Part shown: positions 33,594 through 41,821 of the stretch, piece after piece
Numbering within the stretch: position 1 is the stretch's first letter
Layout: every line of letters starts with the position of its first letter
From: Kitasatospora sp. Root107
GTDB taxonomy: Bacteria; Actinomycetota; Actinomycetes; Streptomycetales; Streptomycetaceae
Assembly: GCF_001424875.1 (NCBI RefSeq)
Contig: NZ_LMCT01000007.1
Span: 1 to 64,000, forward strand
Length of the DNA: 64,000 bases
Direction of reading: 5' to 3'
Program-made: the position numbers and the translations under genes
Notes under the pieces: model-generated
Database searches by the model: none
What the model was told of the DNA's origin: nothing
What the model saw: the letters and a program-made list of their open reading frames with translations, nothing else

Positions 33594-34679
33594 TCAGCGC
33601 GCGCTGGTCTCCTGGACGAACGCGACCAGGCGGCTGAGCGCGTCCGGGTCCATGCTCGGCATCACGCCGTGGCCGAGGTTGAAGATGTGGCCGGTGTCGC
33701 TCACCGCAGCGGCGGCGTCCAGCACCTCGCGGGCCTTCGCCTCCACCACGGAGGTGGGGGCGAACAGCACCGCCGGGTCGAGGTTGCCCTGCAGCGCCTT
33801 GCCGGGGCCGACCCGCTCGGCGGCCACGTCCAGCGGCACCCGCCAGTCGACGCCGACCACGTCGGCACCGGCCTGGCCGAGCAGGCCGAGCAGCTCGCCG
33901 GTGCCGACCCCGAAGTGGATCCGCGGCACGCCGTACCCGGCGACCGCGTCGAACACCTTGGTGCTGGCGGGCATCACCGAGCGGCGGTAGTCCTCGGGCG
34001 CGAGCGCGCCGACCCAGGAGTCGAACAGCTGGACCGCCGAGGCGCCCGCCTCGATCTGGATCTTCAGGAACATCGAGGTGATGTCGGCGAGCCGGTCGAC
34101 CAGCGCGGCCCACAGCTCGGGGGCGCCGTACATCATCGCCTTGGTCTTCTCGTGGCTCTTCGACGGGCCGCCCTCGACCAGGTAGCTGGCCAGTGTGAAC
34201 GGGGCACCGGCGAAGCCGATCAGCGGGGTCGATCCGAGCTCGTCCACCAGCAGGCCGACCGCCTCGGTGATGTACGGCATGTCGGCCGGCTCCAGCGGGC
34301 GCAGCCGCTCCAGGTCCGCGAAGCTGCGGATCGGGTCGGCGATCACCGGGCCGACGCCGGGCTTGATGTCCACGTCGATGCCGACCGCCTTGAGCGGCAC
34401 CACGATGTCGCTGAAGAAGATCGCCGCGTCCACCTTGTGCCGGCGGACCGGCTGCAGGGTGATCTCCTTGACCAGCTCGGGCCGCATGCAGGAGTCGAGC
34501 ATCGGGATGCCCTCGCGCACCTTCAGGTACTCGGGGAGGGAGCGGCCGGCCTGGCGCATGAACCAGACCGGGGTGTGCGGCACCGGCTCCCGACGGGCGG
34601 CACGCAGGAAGGCGGAGTCGTACGCGGCGCCACGGCGTGCGGCGGGCTGACCGGACTGGGCTGCGGTTGTCTCACTCAC
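33594..34679 (-). CDS. hemE: Uroporphyrinogen decarboxylase
   Basis: HemE decarboxylates uroporphyrinogen III to coproporphyrinogen III, feeding the HemG/HemQ pair encoded 3-5 kb away on the same strand. The 361-residue protein has the N-terminal signature [43 protein letters not shown] with the catalytic Asp, [35 protein letters not shown], and the closing [18 protein letters not shown]. The GTG start at 34679 gives the usual N-terminus; its ribosome binding site is weak. No gene precedes it on this strand for 2 kb. Confidence 0.96.
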   Translation of the reverse strand: MSETTAAQSGQPAARRGAAYDSAFLRAARREPVPHTPVWFMRQAGRSLPEYLKVREGIPMLDSCMRPELVKEITLQPVRRHKVDAAIFFSDIVVPLKAVGIDVDIKPGVGPVIADPIRSFADLERLRPLEPADMPYITEAVGLLVDELGSTPLIGFAGAPFTLASYLVEGGPSKSHEKTKAMMYGAPELWAALVDRLADITSMFLKIQIEAGASAVQLFDSWVGALAPEDYRRSVMPASTKVFDAVAGYGVPRIHFGVGTGELLGLLGQAGADVVGVDWRVPLDVAAERVGPGKALQGNLDPAVLFAPTSVVEAKAREVLDAAAAVSDTGHIFNLGHGVMPSMDPDALSRLVAFVQETSAR

Positions 34680-34850
34680 GCCCAAATCTTCGCACGCGTC
34701 CCCGGCCCGGCCGCCACCAGCCGGTCGTGGCTTCCTCCAGGACCGGCTGGTGGCTCCGAGGCCCCCCAACTACCGGTCGATCCAAGGCACGATCGGACAA
34801 CCGTCACGCGACACCGGCCGAAATTACTCGGAATGCGGGCCCGGCCGACC

Positions 34851-34863
34851 TAGGCTCTCGGTC
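34851..34863 (+). promoter_or_regulatory. Leaderless promoter of the DUF3000 gene
   Basis: TAGGCT (34851-34856) stands 7 bases before ATG 34864, the spacing of leaderless actinobacterial transcripts, and there is no ribosome binding site. A clear -35 hexamer is not visible. Confidence 0.5.
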
Positions 34864-35514
34864 ATGGCAGCGGTCGGCGGGCACCCCGCACAAGGTGGCG
34901 GAACAGGTAAGGAGTCGGCGCCGATCGAGTTCCGCGATGCGGTCGAGGCGCTGGCGGGCGCGAGGTTGCGCCCCGAGATCGAGCTCTCCCCCGCTCCGGC
35001 ACCACGGCGGATGGCCCCGTTCACGTACGCGGTCACCGCGACGGTCGAGGTGGACGGCGAGGAGCTGGCCGACGGCCGGCTGGTGCTGCTCTACGACCCG
35101 GCCGGACAGGACGCCTGGAACGGCGAGTTCCGGCTGGTCTCGATGACCAGGGCCGAACTGGAACCGGAGATGGCGGGCGACCCGATGCTCTCGGACGTCG
35201 GCTGGGCCTGGCTGACCGACGCACTGGGCGCGCACGGCGCCGGGTACGTCGAACCGAGCGGCACCGTGACCCGGTGCGCCTCCCAGTACTTCGGCGGCCT
35301 CGGCGACCGGGAGCCCTCCACCGAGATCGAGATCCGGGCCTCCTGGACACCGTCCGACGGCCGGTTCGACCGGCACCTGGCCGCCTGGGCCGACCTGCTC
35401 TGCGTCTGCGCGGGTCTGCCGCCGACCACACCGGCGCCGCTCTCGCTGCCCGACGTGCCGTCACTCGGCGGAGTGGTCCCGATGCCCGCGCGGCGCCGTC
35501 CGCGCTCCCACTGA
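34864..35514 (+). CDS. DUF3000 domain-containing protein
   Basis: The 216-residue cytoplasmic protein has the DUF3000 core: IEFRDAVEALAGARLRPEIEL, PFTYAVTATVEVDGEELADGRLVLLYDP, WNGEFRLVSMTRAELEPEM, and DVGWAWLTDALGAHGAGYVE with TVTRCASQYFGGLG. The family is restricted to actinobacteria and has no known activity. It lies divergent from hemE, as in S. coelicolor around SCO6030-SCO6031. The ATG is probably the first base of the mRNA. Confidence 0.85.
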   Translation: MAAVGGHPAQGGGTGKESAPIEFRDAVEALAGARLRPEIELSPAPAPRRMAPFTYAVTATVEVDGEELADGRLVLLYDPAGQDAWNGEFRLVSMTRAELEPEMAGDPMLSDVGWAWLTDALGAHGAGYVEPSGTVTRCASQYFGGLGDREPSTEIEIRASWTPSDGRFDRHLAAWADLLCVCAGLPPTTPAPLSLPDVPSLGGVVPMPARRRPRSH

Positions 35515-35845
35515 CACCTCGCGCTCTCCCCTCCAGGAGTGTTTCGGCCGCGGACCGGCCGAACACCACCCTCAGGACTGACAGGGCGTGACTTGTGCTG
35601 CGCGGACTGTCAATTGGCTGCCCGAAGCCGGTCATCCGAGCACCGAACGCGACCGATTTCGTTCGATTTCAGGGCATGTCGCATCAGTCACCTGCGCGAT
35701 TTGTCCGTATTGTTACTCACCAGATCGTGATCTTTCGCTAAAGCCGGGCACTGATGATGCCGAAGGTGTCTGTGACCCTTTCCAAACGCGGAACGCTCCG
35801 ACCGCCCCCATCGGGGTTCCGTCCGCCACTCCCCCAGGAGGCACG
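35515..35845 (+). other. Long leader/promoter region of the response regulator
   Basis: About 330 bases, noticeably more AT-rich than flanking genes (for example 35650-35760, with TTTGTCCGTATTGTTACTC). No gene-like frame is visible in it: an open frame through it exists but has poor composition. It probably holds regulated promoters of the response regulator. Confidence 0.45.
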
Positions 35846-36562
35846 GTGTCGGTCCTTCTCGAACACCCCGCAAGCGTGGTCGCCTACCGTCCGACGAAGC
35901 CCACCGCCATGGTGGTCATCGCTGATCCCCGCGTCCGAAACACCGTCACCCGGCACCTCTGGGCGCTCGGTGTCCGGGACGTCATCGAGGTCTCCTCCAT
36001 CGCCGAGGCCCGCCCCCGGGTCTCGACCCCGCGTGACATCTGCGTCGCCGACGTCCACCTCCCGGACGGCTCCGGCCTGACCATCCTGGCCGAGACCAGG
36101 GCCGCAGGCTGGCCCAACGGCCTGGCCCTCTCGGCCGCCGACGACATCGGCGCCGTGCGCAGCGCGCTCGCCGGTGGCGTCAAGGGCTACGTCGTCACCG
36201 GTACCCGGACCAACGTGGCCATGCCCGGCCGCCCCGGGCTGCCGATCGGCGCCGGTGGCCTGGCCGGCCGGATGCGGCGTCCCGGCATGCCGGGGATGCC
36301 CGGTGCGGCCGGAGCTCCGGGCGCGCCCGGTGCCCCCGGGGCGCCCGGAGTCCAGCCGACCACCTACCGGGAGCTCTCCGGCCGCGAGGTCGAGGTGCTC
36401 CGGCTGGTCGCCGAAGGCCAGTCCAACAAGGCGATCGGCGTCGCCATGGGCCTCTCCGCGCTCACCGTGAAGAGCCACCTGGCCCGGATCGCCCGCAAGC
36501 TGGGCACCGGCGACCGGGCCGGCATGGTGGCGGTGGCGCTGCGCACCGGCATCATCCACTGA
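35846..36562 (+). CDS. NarL/FixJ-type response regulator with a collagen-like linker
   Basis: The 238-residue protein has a receiver domain (residues 20-120) with phospho-acceptor D69 in ICVADVHLPDGSG and Lys113 in GGVKGYV. The usual acidic pair near the N-terminus is reduced to one Asp (IADPRV, D27). Residues 143-170 form a linker of Gly-Met-Pro and Gly-Ala-Pro triplets. The LuxR-type helix-turn-helix is at 176-238 (LSGREVEVLRLVAEGQSNKAI, LTVKSHLARIARKL). The start is GTG 35846, after AGGAGG. No histidine kinase gene is adjacent, so it is an orphan regulator. The gene order matches the S. coelicolor SCO6029 neighbourhood. Confidence 0.88.
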   Translation: MSVLLEHPASVVAYRPTKPTAMVVIADPRVRNTVTRHLWALGVRDVIEVSSIAEARPRVSTPRDICVADVHLPDGSGLTILAETRAAGWPNGLALSAADDIGAVRSALAGGVKGYVVTGTRTNVAMPGRPGLPIGAGGLAGRMRRPGMPGMPGAAGAPGAPGAPGAPGVQPTTYRELSGREVEVLRLVAEGQSNKAIGVAMGLSALTVKSHLARIARKLGTGDRAGMVAVALRTGIIH

Positions 36563-36620
36563 GCCCTGGTCAGCCGACACTCCGTCAGCCGACCCACGGC
36601 CCGGAAGCATCGCAGGTGGT

Positions 36621-36647
36621 GGCCCGGAGGAACGTTTCCTCCGGGCC
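36621..36647 (+). terminator. Terminator of the response regulator gene
   Basis: A perfect 12-bp stem (36621-36632 with 36636-36647) and 3-base loop, followed by CCTGCCTTTT. Confidence 0.85.
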
Positions 36648-36673
36648 CCTGCCTTTTGGCACGCGGCCAAGCG

Positions 36674-36768
36674 TCTACGGTCCAGGGCAGGTCACTGCAA
36701 AAGTGCCTGACCATCTACGTACGGATCACCTTTTCCGAGGTCGGCGTCACAGTTCCCCGAGCTCCTGG
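36674..36768. repeat. Intergenic repeat, copy A (left arm deleted)
   Basis: This 95-bp segment matches copy B at 59652-59776. The shared right part of 78 bases has six mismatches, and both start TCTACGGTCCAGGG. Copy A lacks about 32 bases including the left inverted arm. It lies between the response regulator terminator and the rnd promoter. Confidence 0.75.
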
Positions 36769-36847
36769 TGGTGCAACCTTGTGCCCTGGCATATGTCCGG
36801 AAGCGGGCTGACCAGTCCGCGGACCTTCCGGTGTGCGGGTACCGTCG

Positions 36848-36859
36848 TACCCTTGGTGG
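36848..36859 (+). promoter_or_regulatory. Leaderless promoter of rnd
   Basis: TACCCT (36848-36853) is followed by six bases and the GTG start at 36860, with no ribosome binding site. This fits a leaderless transcript. Confidence 0.5.
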
Positions 36860-38110
36860 GTGACCGACGCCGTAGCCATCCCAGAAGAGACAGCCCCGGT
36901 CCCGCTCCTCGAACCGAGGGAGGGGCTCCCGCCCGTCGTGGTGGACGAGATCGCGCTGGCCGCGACCATCGCCGCCTTCGCGGCGGGCAGCGGCCCGGTT
37001 GCTGTCGACGCCGAGCGGGCCTCCGGCTACCGCTACGGCCAGCGTGCCTATCTCATCCAGCTCCGCCGGGCCGGTGCCGGCACCGCGCTGATCGACCCGA
37101 TCGCCTGCCCCGACCTCTCCGGTCTCGGTGACGCACTGGCCGACACCGAGTGGGTGGTGCACGCCGCGTCCCAGGACCTGCCCTGCCTGGCCGAGGTGGG
37201 CATGAAGCCCCGGGTGCTGTTCGACACCGAGCTGGCCGGGCGGATCGCGGGCTTCCCCCGGGTCGGCCTGGGCCCGATGACCGAGAACGTGCTCGGCCTC
37301 TCGCTCGCCAAGGAGCACTCGGCGGTGGACTGGTCCACCCGCCCGCTGCCCGAGCCGTGGCTGCGCTACGCCGCCCTGGACGTCGAGGTGCTGGTCGAGC
37401 TGCGCGACGCACTCGAACAGGAGCTGGACGCCCAGGGCAAGCTCGACTGGGCGAAGGAGGAGTTCGCGTCGATCGTCGCGGCCCCCAAGCCCGCTCCCCG
37501 GACCGACCCGTGGCGCCGTACCTCCCAGCTGCACAAGGTCCGCCGCCGCCGCCAGCTGGCCGCGGTCCGCGAGCTCTGGCTGGCCCGCGACCGGATCGCC
37601 CGCGAGCGGGACGTCTCGCCCGGGCGGGTGCTCTCCGACGTGGCGATCGTGAACGCCGCGCTGGCGATGCCGCTGAACACCCCCGCGCTGCAGGCCGTCC
37701 AGGGCTTCGGCCCCCGGGTGAACCGCCGTCAGCTCGACCAGTGGATGGCCGCGTTGCAGATCGCCCGGGAGATCCCCGAGGCCGAGCTGCCGCCGTCCAC
37801 CGCGCCGCACGAGGGTCCGCCGCCGCCGCGCGCCTGGGCCGAGAAGGACCCGATCGCCGCGGCCCGGCTCTCCGGGGCGCGGGCGGCGGTCTCCGAGCTC
37901 GCCGAGCAGCACAGCCTGCCGGCCGAGAACCTGATCACCCCGGACCTGGTCCGCCGGGTCTCCTGGGAGCCGCCGGTCGCGCCTGACGCCGCGTCTGTCG
38001 GCGCAGCGCTGCGGAAGCTCGGCGCTCGCCAGTGGCAGGTCGACCTGGTCGGGCCGGTGATCGCGGAGGCGTTCGTGAACGCACGGGTGCCGGTGGCTCC
38101 GCCGGAGTAA
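36860..38110 (+). CDS. rnd: Ribonuclease D
   Basis: This 416-residue 3'-5' exoribonuclease of the DEDD superfamily acts on structured RNAs. Exonuclease motifs are visible: PVAVDAERASGYRYGQRAYLIQL (DE), WVVHAASQDLPCLAEVG (third acidic site), and HSAVDWSTRPLPEPWLRYAALDVEVLVEL (final D with the upstream Tyr). An HRDC domain follows at about 220-300 (VRELWLARDRIARERDVSPGR). A second HRDC-like helical region forms the C-terminus. The GTG at 36860 is preferred over 36833 because it sits six bases behind a -10-like TACCCT. Confidence 0.92.
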   Translation: MTDAVAIPEETAPVPLLEPREGLPPVVVDEIALAATIAAFAAGSGPVAVDAERASGYRYGQRAYLIQLRRAGAGTALIDPIACPDLSGLGDALADTEWVVHAASQDLPCLAEVGMKPRVLFDTELAGRIAGFPRVGLGPMTENVLGLSLAKEHSAVDWSTRPLPEPWLRYAALDVEVLVELRDALEQELDAQGKLDWAKEEFASIVAAPKPAPRTDPWRRTSQLHKVRRRRQLAAVRELWLARDRIARERDVSPGRVLSDVAIVNAALAMPLNTPALQAVQGFGPRVNRRQLDQWMAALQIAREIPEAELPPSTAPHEGPPPPRAWAEKDPIAAARLSGARAAVSELAEQHSLPAENLITPDLVRRVSWEPPVAPDAASVGAALRKLGARQWQVDLVGPVIAEAFVNARVPVAPPE

Positions 38111-38124
38111 GCAGGACGCTTACC

Positions 38125-38179
38125 GAAGGGCAGCACGTGCAAGTGGCTCACCGAGTCCGACTTGCGGGTGCTGCCCTTC
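38125..38179 (+). terminator. Terminator of rnd
   Basis: Outer arms 38125-38136 and 38168-38179 pair perfectly over 12 bases, with an inner GCAAGT/ACTTGC stem. CGTTTTCG follows. Confidence 0.8.
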
Positions 38180-38297
38180 CGTTTTCGCGCCCCGCAGCGG
38201 AGCCGCAAGTGTTACAGCCCCGCGCCCCTGTTGGTGTCACCGCACACGCGGTGAGGTGGTGACAGGGGACACATGGGGTGGCGGCTATGGGCAAGGT

Positions 38298-38316
38298 AGT
38301 TACCGGCGGGTAGCAT
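38298..38316 (+). promoter_or_regulatory. Candidate operator/promoter of fadAB
   Basis: GTTACCGGCGGGTAGC is a near-palindrome (TTACC and GGTAG arms) and overlaps a possible -10, TAGCAT, at 38311-38316. It lies about 75 bases before fadA. TACCxGCGGGTA motifs precede fatty-acid degradation genes in actinobacteria, so a TetR-type repressor site is likely. Confidence 0.5.
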
Positions 38317-38392
38317 GGCGGTTGAAGCAGAGCCGCTCCGTCATGGGACGTGGTCTGCCACCCAACGTCATGTCCCCTGGGAGGAGAGCCCC

Positions 38393-39610
38393 GTGCCTCG
38401 TACCTCGAGGGATGTCGTCTTCGTTGACGGCGTCCGTACCCCGTTCGGCAAGGCCGGCCCGAAGGGCATCTACCACGAGACCCGCGCCGACGACCTGGTC
38501 GTCAAGTGCATCCGTGAGCTGGTGCGCCGTAACCCGAGCCTGCCGACCGACCGGATCGACGAGGTCGCCATCGCGGCCACGACCCAGATCGGCGACCAGG
38601 GCCTGACCATCGGCCGGACCGCCGCTCTGCTGGCCGGTCTGCCGAAGTCCGTCCCCGGTTACTCCATCGACCGGATGTGTGCCGGTGCGCTGACCGCCGT
38701 CACCGCGACCGCGGGCGGCATCGCCTTCGGCGCGTACGACATCGTGGTCGCCGGTGGCGTCGAGCACATGGGCCGGCACCCGATGGGCGAGGGCGTGGAC
38801 CCGAACCCGCGCTTCGTCTCGGAGAAGCTGGTCGACGAGTCCGCCCTGTTCATGGGGATGACCGCGGAGAACCTGCACGACCGGTTCCCGCACATCACCA
38901 AGGAGCGTTGCGACGCGTACGCGGTCCGCTCGCAGGAGAAGGCCGCCAAGGCGTACGCCAACGGCGACATCCAGCCGGACCTGGTGCCGATCACGATCCG
39001 CAACACCAACCCCGAGGCCGGCGAGACCGGCTGGGGCCTGGCCACCACGGACGAGCCGATGCGCCCGGGCACCAGCATGGAGTCGCTGGCCGGTCTGAAG
39101 ACCCCGTTCCGCCCGCACGGCAACATCACCGCGGGCAACTCGGCCGGTCTGAACGACGGTGCGACCGCCTCGCTGCTCGCGGCCGAGGACGTCGCCGAGG
39201 AGCTCGGTCTCCCGGTCAAGATGCGCCTGGTGAGCTACGCCTTCGCGGGCGTCGAGCCCGAGGTGATGGGCATCGGCCCCGTCCCGGCGACCGAGAAGGC
39301 GCTGGCCAAGGCCGGTCTGACGATCGACGACATCCAGGCCTTCGAGGTCAACGAGGCGTTCGCCGTCCAGGTGATCGCGTTCCTCGACCACTACGGCATC
39401 GCCGACGACGACCCGCGCGTGAACCCGTACGGTGGCGCGATCGCCTTCGGCCACCCGCTGGCCTCCTCGGGCGTGCGCCTGATGAACCAGCTGGCCCGCA
39501 GCTTCGAGCAGCGCACCGACGTCCGCTACGGCCTGACCACCATGTGTGTCGGCTTCGGCATGGGCGCCACCGTCATCTGGGAGAACCCGCACTTCGAGGG
39601 TGGTAAGTGA
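38393..39610 (+). CDS. fadA: Acetyl-CoA acyltransferase (thiolase)
   Basis: This thiolase cleaves 3-ketoacyl-CoA in beta-oxidation. The 405-residue protein has the acyl-enzyme Cys in SIDRMCAGALTAVTATAGG (C96), VNEAFAVQVIAF, the catalytic His in YGGAIAFGHPLASSGVRLM, and the C-terminal active-site Cys in TTMCVGFGMGATVIWE. The GTG at 38393 follows GGAGGAG; an upstream ATG at 38315 lies in the promoter. Its stop overlaps the fadB start, so the two genes form one operon encoding the two parts of a trifunctional-type complex. Confidence 0.95.
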   Translation: MPRTSRDVVFVDGVRTPFGKAGPKGIYHETRADDLVVKCIRELVRRNPSLPTDRIDEVAIAATTQIGDQGLTIGRTAALLAGLPKSVPGYSIDRMCAGALTAVTATAGGIAFGAYDIVVAGGVEHMGRHPMGEGVDPNPRFVSEKLVDESALFMGMTAENLHDRFPHITKERCDAYAVRSQEKAAKAYANGDIQPDLVPITIRNTNPEAGETGWGLATTDEPMRPGTSMESLAGLKTPFRPHGNITAGNSAGLNDGATASLLAAEDVAEELGLPVKMRLVSYAFAGVEPEVMGIGPVPATEKALAKAGLTIDDIQAFEVNEAFAVQVIAFLDHYGIADDDPRVNPYGGAIAFGHPLASSGVRLMNQLARSFEQRTDVRYGLTTMCVGFGMGATVIWENPHFEGGK

Positions 39611-41739
39611 AGATGAGCACCACTGAGCTGCTGAAGCGCGCCGCCGAGCTGTTCCCCGGCGAGGTCGTCACCACCGCGCACGTACGTCACCTGGACCTGC
39701 CGCTCGGCGCGGGCCGGCTGGCGCTGATCACCCTGGACAACGGCTTCGACCACACCAAGCCGACCACCTTCGGCCCGGGTTCGCTGGCCAAGTTGTCCGA
39801 GGCGCTGGACCAGGTCGAGGCCGAGGCCGCCGCCGGTGACATCGTCGCCGTGGCGATCACCGGCAAGCCGTTCATCTTCGCGGTCGGCGCCGACCTCAAG
39901 GGTGTCGAGGTGCTCAAGGAGCACAGCGACGCGCTGGCCATCGGCAAGGGCGGCCACGATGTCTTCAAGCGGATCGCCGCGCTGCCCGTCCCGAGCTTCG
40001 CCTTCTACAACGGCGCGGCGATGGGCGGCGGCGTCGAGGTCGGCCTGCACGCGAGCTACCGCACCGTCAGCTCCGGTGTCCCGGCGTTCTCGCTGCCCGA
40101 GGTCTTCCTCGGTCTGGTCCCCGGCTGGGGCGGCTGCACCATCCTGCCGAACCTGATCGGCCCCTCGAAGGCGATCAAGGTCATCATCGAGAACTCGATG
40201 AGCCAGAACAAGCAGCTCAAGGGCCAGGACGTCTTCGAGCTCGGCATCGCGGACGCGATCTTCGAGCCGGCCGACTTCCTGGAGCAGTCGATCCTGTGGG
40301 CCGCCAAGGTGCTCACCGGCGCGACCGTGGTCGAGCGCGAGGAGATCGACCGGGGCAAGGCCTGGGACGACGCCGTCGCCTGGGGCCGCCTGATCGCCGA
40401 CTCCAAGGTGCACGGGGCCGCTCCGGCCGCGTACAAGGCGCTGGACATCATCCAGCAGGTCAAGGACCAGGACCTGCAGGCGGGCTTCGACGCCGAGGAT
40501 GTCGCGCTGGCCGACCTCATCATGAGCGGCGAGCTGCGCGCGGGCCTGTACGCCTTCAACCTGGTGCAGCGTCGCGCCAAGCGTCCGTTCGGTGCGCCGG
40601 ACAAGTCGCTGGCCCGTCCGGTCACCAAGGTCGGTGTCGTGGGTGCCGGTCTGATGGCCTCTCAGCTGGCGCTGCTGTTCGCCCGCCGCCTCCAGGTGCC
40701 GGTGGTCCTCACCGACATCGACCAGGAGCGGGTCGACAAGGGTGTCGGCTACGTGCACGCCGAGATCGACAAGCTGCTGGCCAAGGGCCGGGTCAACCCG
40801 GACAACGCCAACCGCCTCAAGGGCCTGGTCACCGGTTCGCTGGACAAGGCCGCGGCCTTCGGCGACGCCGACTTCGTGATCGAGGCGGTGTTCGAGGAGA
40901 TGGGCGTCAAGCAGACCGTCTTCGCGGACCTGGAGGCCGTGGTCTCGCCGACCTGTGTGCTGGCGACCAACACCTCCTCCCTCTCGGTCACCGAGATGGC
41001 CTCGAAGCTGCAGCACCCCGAGCGGGTCGTCGGCTTCCACTTCTTCAACCCGGTCGCCATCCTGCCGCTGCTGGAGATCGTCCGCGGCGAGCAGACCGAC
41101 GACGCCTCGCTGGCCACCGCCTTCGGCGTGGCCAAGAAGCTCAAGAAGACCGCCGTGCTGGTCAAGGACGCCCCGGCGTTCGTGGTCAACCGGATCCTGA
41201 CCCGCTTCATGGGCGAGATCCAGGCGATCATCGACGAGGGCACCCCGATCGAGACGGTCGAGAAGGGCGTGCTCCCGCTCGGCCTGCCGATGTCCCCGAT
41301 CGTGCTCCTCGAGCTGGTCGGCCCGGCCATCGCGCAGCACGTCTCGGAGACCCTCAACCGGGCCTTCCCGGAGCGCTTCGGTGTCTCCGAGAACCTCGGC
41401 AAGGTGGTCAAGGCCGGCAAGCGCGGCTTCTACATCTGGGTGGACGGCCAGCAGGTCCTCGACCCCGAGGTGCTGGCGCTGCTGACCTTCGGCGACACCG
41501 TGCTGACCGAGCAGCAGGTCCTGGACCGCTCGCTCGACGCGGTGGCCCAGGAGATCGGCCTGATGCTGGACGAGGGTGTCGTGGGCGAGGCCCAGGACAT
41601 CGACCTCTGCATGATCACCGGTGCGGGCTGGCCCTTCCACCTCGGCGGGATCACCCCGTACCTGGACCGGTCGGGCGTCTCGGAGCGAGTGAACGGCAAG
41701 AAGTTCCTCGCCCCCGGCCTGGCCTCCGTCCCGGAGTAG
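39607..41739 (+). CDS. fadB: Enoyl-CoA hydratase / 3-hydroxyacyl-CoA dehydrogenase
   Basis: FadB hydrates trans-enoyl-CoA and oxidises L-3-hydroxyacyl-CoA with NAD+. The 710-residue protein has an N-terminal crotonase domain (VAITGKPFIFAVGADLKG, YNGAAMGGGVEVGLHASY and PEVFLGLVPGWGG, with catalytic Glu residues). From about residue 339 comes the dehydrogenase, with NAD motif VGVVGAGLMASQLALLFAR, then FVIEAVFEEMGVKQ, LATNTSSLSVTEMA and the catalytic His in VVGFHFFNPVAILPLLEI. The GTG at 39607 overlaps the fadA stop; ATG 39613 is an alternative. A strong terminator follows. Confidence 0.95.
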   Translation: MKMSTTELLKRAAELFPGEVVTTAHVRHLDLPLGAGRLALITLDNGFDHTKPTTFGPGSLAKLSEALDQVEAEAAAGDIVAVAITGKPFIFAVGADLKGVEVLKEHSDALAIGKGGHDVFKRIAALPVPSFAFYNGAAMGGGVEVGLHASYRTVSSGVPAFSLPEVFLGLVPGWGGCTILPNLIGPSKAIKVIIENSMSQNKQLKGQDVFELGIADAIFEPADFLEQSILWAAKVLTGATVVEREEIDRGKAWDDAVAWGRLIADSKVHGAAPAAYKALDIIQQVKDQDLQAGFDAEDVALADLIMSGELRAGLYAFNLVQRRAKRPFGAPDKSLARPVTKVGVVGAGLMASQLALLFARRLQVPVVLTDIDQERVDKGVGYVHAEIDKLLAKGRVNPDNANRLKGLVTGSLDKAAAFGDADFVIEAVFEEMGVKQTVFADLEAVVSPTCVLATNTSSLSVTEMASKLQHPERVVGFHFFNPVAILPLLEIVRGEQTDDASLATAFGVAKKLKKTAVLVKDAPAFVVNRILTRFMGEIQAIIDEGTPIETVEKGVLPLGLPMSPIVLLELVGPAIAQHVSETLNRAFPERFGVSENLGKVVKAGKRGFYIWVDGQQVLDPEVLALLTFGDTVLTEQQVLDRSLDAVAQEIGLMLDEGVVGEAQDIDLCMITGAGWPFHLGGITPYLDRSGVSERVNGKKFLAPGLASVPE

Positions 41740-41755
41740 TCGGACCGTCGGTACG

Positions 41756-41802
41756 AAGGCCGGTGGCCCGGACCCCCACAAGGGGTCCGGGCCACCGGCC
41801 TT
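41756..41802. terminator. Bidirectional terminator, 21-bp stem
   Basis: Perfect 21-base arms (41756-41776 and 41782-41802) around a CACAA loop, with TTT at the 3' end. It lies between convergent fadB and the membrane glycosyltransferase gene. Confidence 0.92.
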
Positions 41803-41821
41803 TCGGCGTCCTGACGGGACG

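Noticed and set aside
36692-36780. Similar peptides encoded on the minus strand in repeat copies A and B (GNCDADLGKGDPYV and GNCDADLGQGDPYV)
   Set aside because: The similarity follows from the DNA repeat. Most of the differences between copies change amino acids, and no start signal is shared, so there is no sign of selection on a peptide.
39526-41781. Long open frame opposite fadB
   Set aside because: It mirrors fadB, with Asp/Leu/Gly/Val/Arg-rich composition and no motif. The fadB domains on the plus strand are unambiguous.
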